Positions 59,743-64,000 of a DNA stretch of 64,000 bases are shown here, one piece after another. This stretch comes from Fulvia fulva (taxonomy: Eukaryota; Ascomycota; Dothideomycetes; Mycosphaerellales; Mycosphaerellaceae). The notes beneath the pieces were generated by a model. That model made no database searches. It saw only the letters and a program-made list of their open reading frames with translations, and had not been told where the DNA came from. The DNA is taken from NCBI RefSeq assembly GCF_020509005.1, contig NC_063014.1:4836001-4900000 (forward strand). The letters run 5' to 3'. Position numbers and translations under genes: made by a program. Each line of letters begins with the position of its first letter. Within the stretch, counting starts at the first letter, position 1.

Positions 59743-60892
59743 ATGCCGATATGTATCGAATGTCGCTACCCAGTCAGCAATCTATACACGACCTACAGCA
59801 AAGCCGATGACAAGGCCTTGGGAAAGGGCGTTCGCCTGACACAATGCCCACGATGCAAGCGCTTCGCCGATAAATATGTCGAGCATGACTTTGTTGTGTT
59901 GTTTATTGATTTGGTGTTGATTAAGCCGCAAGTAAGTCCTTCCTCAATGTCACATATGTCTTGTATCAGATGGAGTCGTGTTCGCAATTGCAACAACCTG
60001 TTGCTTCCCCTTCAGACTTCTTGGCAGTGCTACTCAACGCCTACCTTACTGACAACACCAGGTCTACCGCCATCTGCTTTTCAACAGGCTAGGACGAGAG
60101 GATGACAAGTTTGACGTAAGTACACAATACCTCGATTGAGCATCTCCGCTCCTCTGACCCATATCCAGCCCTCCATCCTCCGCCTCGGCATCCTCCTCCT
60201 GCTCTTCGACGTCTACCTAACCTGGGCCCGAATCGAAAAAGCAACCCCAACCTCACCATCCCTCCCCCTCTCGCCACCACCACCACCACCACTACCACCC
60301 TTCCCCTCCGGCTCCAACACCACCAGCCTTCCCGACCAAGACTCCGACCACTCCAGCTTCCTCGCCACGCAACCAATCCTCCTGCAATACCTCTTCTTCC
60401 TCTTCCTCTGCACTCTGGAAACAGCTTCCTTCCACCTCCCAATCCGCTGGGTCCTGTCCCTCAAGCTGCCTCTCATCCCGCACTACCCGCATGCTGCATT
60501 GATCAGCACAGCACTGCTGGTCAGCTCTTTCACGAAGCTGTTCCCGCTTATGCTGCTGGTTTGGAAGTATGATCTGCCCAGCAGTGCGAGCGCTGTGAGC
60601 TGGGCGGTAATCATCAATAATGTGGCGGCGCTGGAGATTTTGCTGGATTGTGGGTACGTCAGAGCGGCGCTGTTGGCGGGCGTGGGTGCGGTGGGGAGGG
60701 CGGGAGTTGGAATGGTGAGTGAAATGATGGCAAGTCTGATGTTAGGTGTGTATACATGTAGACTGACGTGTGACGCAGGGCATACTGCGAGCTGTGGGAG
60801 TAGGCGGAGGTGTAGCTGCCGCGGGAGTGGTAGAGACGGGAGATCTGATAGATGTATGGCGCAGACTCATGGAGACTGTTGGGCTGGGTTAA
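59743..60892 (+). CDS. ARV1, ER lipid-homeostasis membrane protein (300 aa, four exons)
   Basis: Arv1 family: ER membrane proteins for sterol distribution and GPI-anchor synthesis. Exons 59743-59931, 60062-60115, 60169-60714 and 60779-60892; all three introns are GT..AG and keep the frame. The N-terminal zinc motif has Cys4, Cys7, Cys35 and Cys38 with R-F-A-D-K-Y-V-E after it, the family hallmark. Exon 2 completes the Y-R-H-L-L-F-N motif and D-D-K-F-D. Exon 3 holds the hydrophobic membrane segments, starting with a Leu-rich one (about residues 84-100). It also holds a Pro/Ser-rich insert at about residues 106-140 with a run of six Pro, absent from typical members. Length is close to the yeast protein. 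Converges with VMA9. Confidence 0.96.
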
Positions 60893-61100
60893 GCGTACAG
60901 CATTGTGTCGCAGCGCGTACGCGTAGTACATGTAGTCCGGTCTCGGCACAATGTCATGATATCCCATTGCTGTTTCATACACGTACACATGCCGCCCTTC
61001 TCTCTCGCTCTTCCTGAATCTAGACGCATTCCATGCTATACAACCATTCCCTTGCTGCCGAAACGCCATGCTCCTTGTGCCTCATCTGCTCTTCCTTGCC

Positions 61101-61517
61101 TCAGAACATCGAATCGGGACTCGGTTTCGCAGGCCCGGGGACTCGATTGAACTCAGGTCGTAGGTCTTTCCGCTCGGGGTTGATGAGAGGATGCCATTGC
61201 GCGAGGAATGTTATCGCTGTGATATGGTCAGCCTCCACGTCCATGTACCATGTCGCCCACCGTCTCGCACGGATGGGTCACATGGGCATGATGGCCTCGC
61301 TGCGCTCCACATGACTCACCCCACATCAGCCAGCAACTCGCAGTGGCGAGTATGATGGTGGATCGCCAGACGGCTTGGTTCTCGCCTTTGGGACTGAAGA
61401 GCCAGGCGGCGACGCCGATGAGGGCGACGACGATGATGGAGATGATGAGGGACCAGCTGGAGATGGGAGATTAGCAGGCGCAATGGTGAGGTGAGGATAT
61501 GCGTACCCGTTTGCCAT
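61101..61517 (-). CDS. VMA9, V-type ATPase V0 subunit e (87 aa, three exons)
   Basis: Small hydrophobic subunit of the membrane sector of the vacuolar proton pump. Minus-strand exons 61507-61517 (11 nt), 61320-61456 and 61101-61216; introns of 50 and 103 bp begin GTACGC and GTGAGT and end CAG. The spliced product starts MANGWS, has a first membrane helix rich in Ile/Val, then the family signature PKGENQAVWRST, a second helix, and the tail motif W-H-P-L-I-N-P-E-R-K-D-L-R-P-E-F. The match to yeast Vma9 runs from the first helix to this tail, and only this splicing keeps the frame. No unspliced ORF shows the gene. Confidence 0.95.
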
Positions 61518-61686
61518 GATGTATGTCGTGCTTCGTGTAGTGTTTCTGGTGTCAACGGTGCTTGCAGGTTGGAGGTAGCTTCGTCACGAGAGCGGAATTC
61601 AACCCGGAGGCAGTCGCGATGATACATGTACTACTCACATAGCACATCATGTCTACCCTCGTTCCTTGCAACACAGCTATGTTGTA

Positions 61687-61938
61687 ATGGAACGCGATTA
61701 TGACCATTGGGACCTGAGTGATCCTACAAACAAGATGCACTACCTTCCGCCAAGGTGTATTCTATACACAAGCCTCGAGCAAGCGAACGAAGCAGCTGAA
61801 CAGTACAATGACGGTGACTACCTGGACACAAAGACGGGCAATTGCTATCGCCAGTCAGACCATACCGAGGAATTGCCAATTCCAAGTCAGCGTTGTGACA
61901 CATGCCTTGGACCGCACAACGTCAACGGATTGGCGTAG
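61687..61938 (+). CDS. Possible small protein of unknown function (83 aa)
   Basis: Open frame from an ATG at 61687 (an in-frame ATG also at 61666) to 61938. Acidic and hydrophilic, rich in Tyr and Asp, with a C-x2-C-x2-H end and no membrane segment. I know no family for it. It starts 170 bp from the divergent VMA9 start and shows no intron signal that I need. It could be chance: an overlapping frame is about equally long. Confidence 0.3.
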   Translation: MERDYDHWDLSDPTNKMHYLPPRCILYTSLEQANEAAEQYNDGDYLDTKTGNCYRQSDHTEELPIPSQRCDTCLGPHNVNGLA

Positions 61939-62094
61939 CATGAACAAGGACTGTCATGTCACCGCATGGAATCTTCGTGACAACAAGCATCATTGAATGA
62001 AAGCGTCGAGATCGATGCGCCGAAAGGCCCAAAGCCGGCCAACATGATACAGCGTGGCTCACCAAGTGTTTTGACATGCTGCATACGTCTACTC

Positions 62095-63654
62095 TCACGA
62101 GTCAAATATCGGCGCAAAAGCAGCAATGCCTCTTAACCTCGAAGCGCCTACGACCTGCTTCGTCAACTTTCTGTTGCTGATAAAGTACAATGCTTCCGCC
62201 CGATGCTCCCTGCACACTTCCGTCGCAAGCTCTACAAGGTCCGGTCTTCCCTTTTCTCTCGTGTTCCAGATGATAGCATTCTGGTCCCAGCGTCTCAGCG
62301 TCTTGCACATCTCAACCCCAAATATCTCTTCGGGATTCGGAGCCGACCATATGATACGCAGGTCAACATCTATCAGTAACGACAAAGCAGCCAGAACAGG
62401 CCCAGCACCGCTTCCCGTGCACATATACACCACTCGCTTGAACATCTTCGCTGTCGATCCGACTCCAGTCTGGTGAATTCCTTTCATGTAGTAGTAGGGA
62501 GCGGGATTCGCGATCGTGTCTGCTGTCCAGTCGCCGGCCCTGGAAATTATGACGGACGAGGATCCGCCTGCGGCATCCTCGAAGTCATCAATCGCTGCGA
62601 AAGCATGCCACTCTCGTAGCGGTGATTTCGAAATCGCTGCGCCATGCTGTGGTGGTACCCTCTCCTTTGCATCAAAGTACAAACGGATAGCGTGGTCTGA
62701 TAAGCGCTCTGTCTTCACGATTTGGACCTTGCGGAGGAGAAGCCATGGCCATATCGCACTGATGCTGAGGTAGAGGAGGAGCCAGAAGATAGGGAGTTTG
62801 ATCAGTTGCAGGCCTATGGATGTGTTGAGAGTCTCGACTTGATCGCGCAGGAACAAGATGAGCGCGATCCAGAACACGCCGATTGCAAGCCATCCCAGAG
62901 AACGATGGCACTGCTCGAAAAGATTGTGGTGTCTCCGACGCATTTGGGGCGTTGCCGTCACGACGATACAGACTAGGACGAGGATCAGGAAGAACACCAG
63001 CGTCAGCACGGCGACGTTCCTCCTCTTTCCCACAGCAGCATCTCGAACCAAGTACCCAGCGAAAACGCAGAACCACATGATCGACGAACAAGCCGCGCCG
63101 CTGTGGATCCCGCCAAACTCGTATACCTTGGCAAGCTGATGTCTGAGCCAAAGTGGTGTCGATCGAGGAACTCGCCATGTTATGTGGTACAAGAAGTTCA
63201 GAGTGTATGGTTGTCGAATGAAGACAGCAGCTGTCAGATTCGCCACTGCGGCGTTGGCGCAGCTCAGGAGTGGTGATGAGTCGTCGTTGATGTTATTCAA
63301 GACCACGGCGAGAGCGATGATGTTGGCTGATAGCACGAGTGTGAACAGTAGTTTGTATACGCTTGCGTAGTCACCAACCCAGGCGTTGTAGATCGGTCGG
63401 AAAAGGCGCTGGGCTGGATGGTGTCGTTGTTTGCGTTCTTGGCATTTCTCGACTTCGTCCATGGTAGATACGGAGGCTTTCTTCCCCGCCGTGGCCATGA
63501 CTTGGACATGTAGCACCGTTACGTCGGGGCTTTGGTTGGAGATTGACCGGATGAAGTCCTTTGCGGTCTCAGTACATGTACTGGACTTCGCAACCCCGGG
63601 AGTCGGCTGGACAGCGAAATCATCCGCCGATGCAGAATGGATATCGATCTCCAA
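62095..63654 (-). CDS. TmpA-like integral membrane flavoprotein (519 aa)
   Basis: Resembles the Aspergillus TmpA family, membrane flavoproteins linked to the conidiation signal and distantly related to ferric-reductase-type oxidoreductases. Residues 1-75 are hydrophilic. Membrane segments at about 101-120, 187-203, 213-234, 253-269 and 287-307. Conserved-looking histidines at 184 and 242/243/250 (H-H-N-L-F-E-Q-C-H-R). The soluble C-terminal half has R-E-W-H-A-F (flavin-type, 347-352), A-G-D-W-T (373-377) and a glycine-rich nucleotide loop, C-T-G-S-G-A-G-P (412-419). The chain ends F-A-P-I-F-D-S. The start is uncertain: Met53 or Met65 would also suit, as family members usually begin near the latter. 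No intron is needed. Confidence 0.85.
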   Translation of the reverse strand: MEIDIHSASADDFAVQPTPGVAKSSTCTETAKDFIRSISNQSPDVTVLHVQVMATAGKKASVSTMDEVEKCQERKQRHHPAQRLFRPIYNAWVGDYASVYKLLFTLVLSANIIALAVVLNNINDDSSPLLSCANAAVANLTAAVFIRQPYTLNFLYHITWRVPRSTPLWLRHQLAKVYEFGGIHSGAACSSIMWFCVFAGYLVRDAAVGKRRNVAVLTLVFFLILVLVCIVVTATPQMRRRHHNLFEQCHRSLGWLAIGVFWIALILFLRDQVETLNTSIGLQLIKLPIFWLLLYLSISAIWPWLLLRKVQIVKTERLSDHAIRLYFDAKERVPPQHGAAISKSPLREWHAFAAIDDFEDAAGGSSSVIISRAGDWTADTIANPAPYYYMKGIHQTGVGSTAKMFKRVVYMCTGSGAGPVLAALSLLIDVDLRIIWSAPNPEEIFGVEMCKTLRRWDQNAIIWNTREKGRPDLVELATEVCREHRAEALYFISNRKLTKQVVGASRLRGIAAFAPIFDS

Positions 63655-64000
63655 GTACCAAGCTACTCGACCGGAGGTCTATGCAGCGAGTAGCGCGAGA
63701 GAGCGCTGAGTTGACAAGTGCCAAGGCTGCGGTGGTTGACGAGATGCCGCGTGAGTATTTCGAGCTGTCCGACGGTCATGAACTTTGTGTTGATGTTGCT
63801 GGGTCCATGAGCGGCCTGTAAAATCGACACATCAAGCCAAAGCTACATCTGTGCCGATCAAGGGCATCGCATCTTGCCATCGGATGGCAGAGGTGGCATT
63901 CTTTGGTGAGGTTGTTGGTTGTCAGTCCTAAAATTGGCGTCTGTAGCGTCAATGCAGCAGATCCTAGGCTTCTGAAGTAATGTAGGGCATGCCGTGCCGG
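63655..64000. other. Upstream region of the TmpA-like gene
   Basis: No coding region supported. Short frames crossing 63655-63821 are shadows of the gene or chance. Normal CpA/TpG content. Confidence 0.5.

Noticed and set aside
60136..61017. Single-exon 293-aa ORF
   Set aside because: Only its middle is coding (ARV1 exon 3); the ends read through introns.
60905..61627. Several short ORFs on both strands
   Set aside because: Shadows and intron read-through of VMA9; the spliced minus-strand product matches the family over its length.
62126..63821. Frames opposite the TmpA-like gene
   Set aside because: Complement frames of a GC-rich coding sequence with membrane segments and a nucleotide-binding loop.
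1..64000. CRISPR arrays, bacterial operons, tRNA or rRNA genes
   Set aside because: The repeats are LTRs, LINE tails and microsatellites; no regular spacer pattern or tRNA cloverleaf was seen.

Overview
The window comes from a filamentous ascomycete (Pezizomycotina). This rests on short spliced genes with GT..AG introns, a TmpA-type membrane flavoprotein, Ty3/gypsy, Ty1/copia and Tad-like LINE elements, and massive CpA-to-TpA mutation typical of repeat-induced point mutation (RIP). Class Dothideomycetes is a guess.

Positions 1 to about 59.28 kb are one nested transposon graveyard with no host gene that I can see. I name the parts as follows. Gy1 (1-6068, cut by the left edge), Gy2 (7775-16020) and Gy3 (31216-50687) are Ty3/gypsy elements. 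Cop1 (7558-21280) and Cop2 (23890-29453) are minus-strand Ty1/copia elements. LINE-A1 lies in three blocks (6069-7557, 21281-23889, 29454-30006), and LINE-A2 is 33649-38660 minus. LINE-B1 is 39955-45097 minus and LINE-B2 is 50688-55537 minus. LINE-C lies in two blocks (30007-31207 and 55538-59051). TRG (45850-48365) is a short gag-only LTR element. There are also two solo LTRs (58618-58801 and 59057-59278). Target-site duplications and rejoined reading frames give the order. LINE-A1 received Gy1, Cop1 (which then received Gy2) and Cop2. LINE-C received LINE-B2, then Gy3, which took LINE-A2, LINE-B1 and finally TRG.

Most elements are dead because CAG, CAA and TGG codons have become TAG or TAA, while CpG is kept. 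RIP is uneven. A light patch at about 15.84-20.16 kb crosses an element boundary. LINE-A2 and LINE-B1 are mutated mostly on one strand. TRG is untouched, has apparently identical 355-bp LTRs and a perfect 5-bp duplication, and is the youngest insertion. TRG has an intact Gag gene and, in place of pol, an opposing gene for a six-cysteine cluster plus coiled-coil protein. It is the most unusual object in the window. Gy2 also carries a long reverse-strand reading frame between pol and its 3' LTR.

From about 59.5 kb base composition becomes normal and ordinary genes follow: ARV1 (plus, four exons, ER lipid homeostasis), VMA9 (minus, three exons with an 11-nt first exon, V-ATPase subunit e), a doubtful small ORF, and a TmpA-like membrane flavoprotein (minus). 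ARV1 and VMA9 converge. ARV1 starts only about 460 bp from the last transposon remnant.
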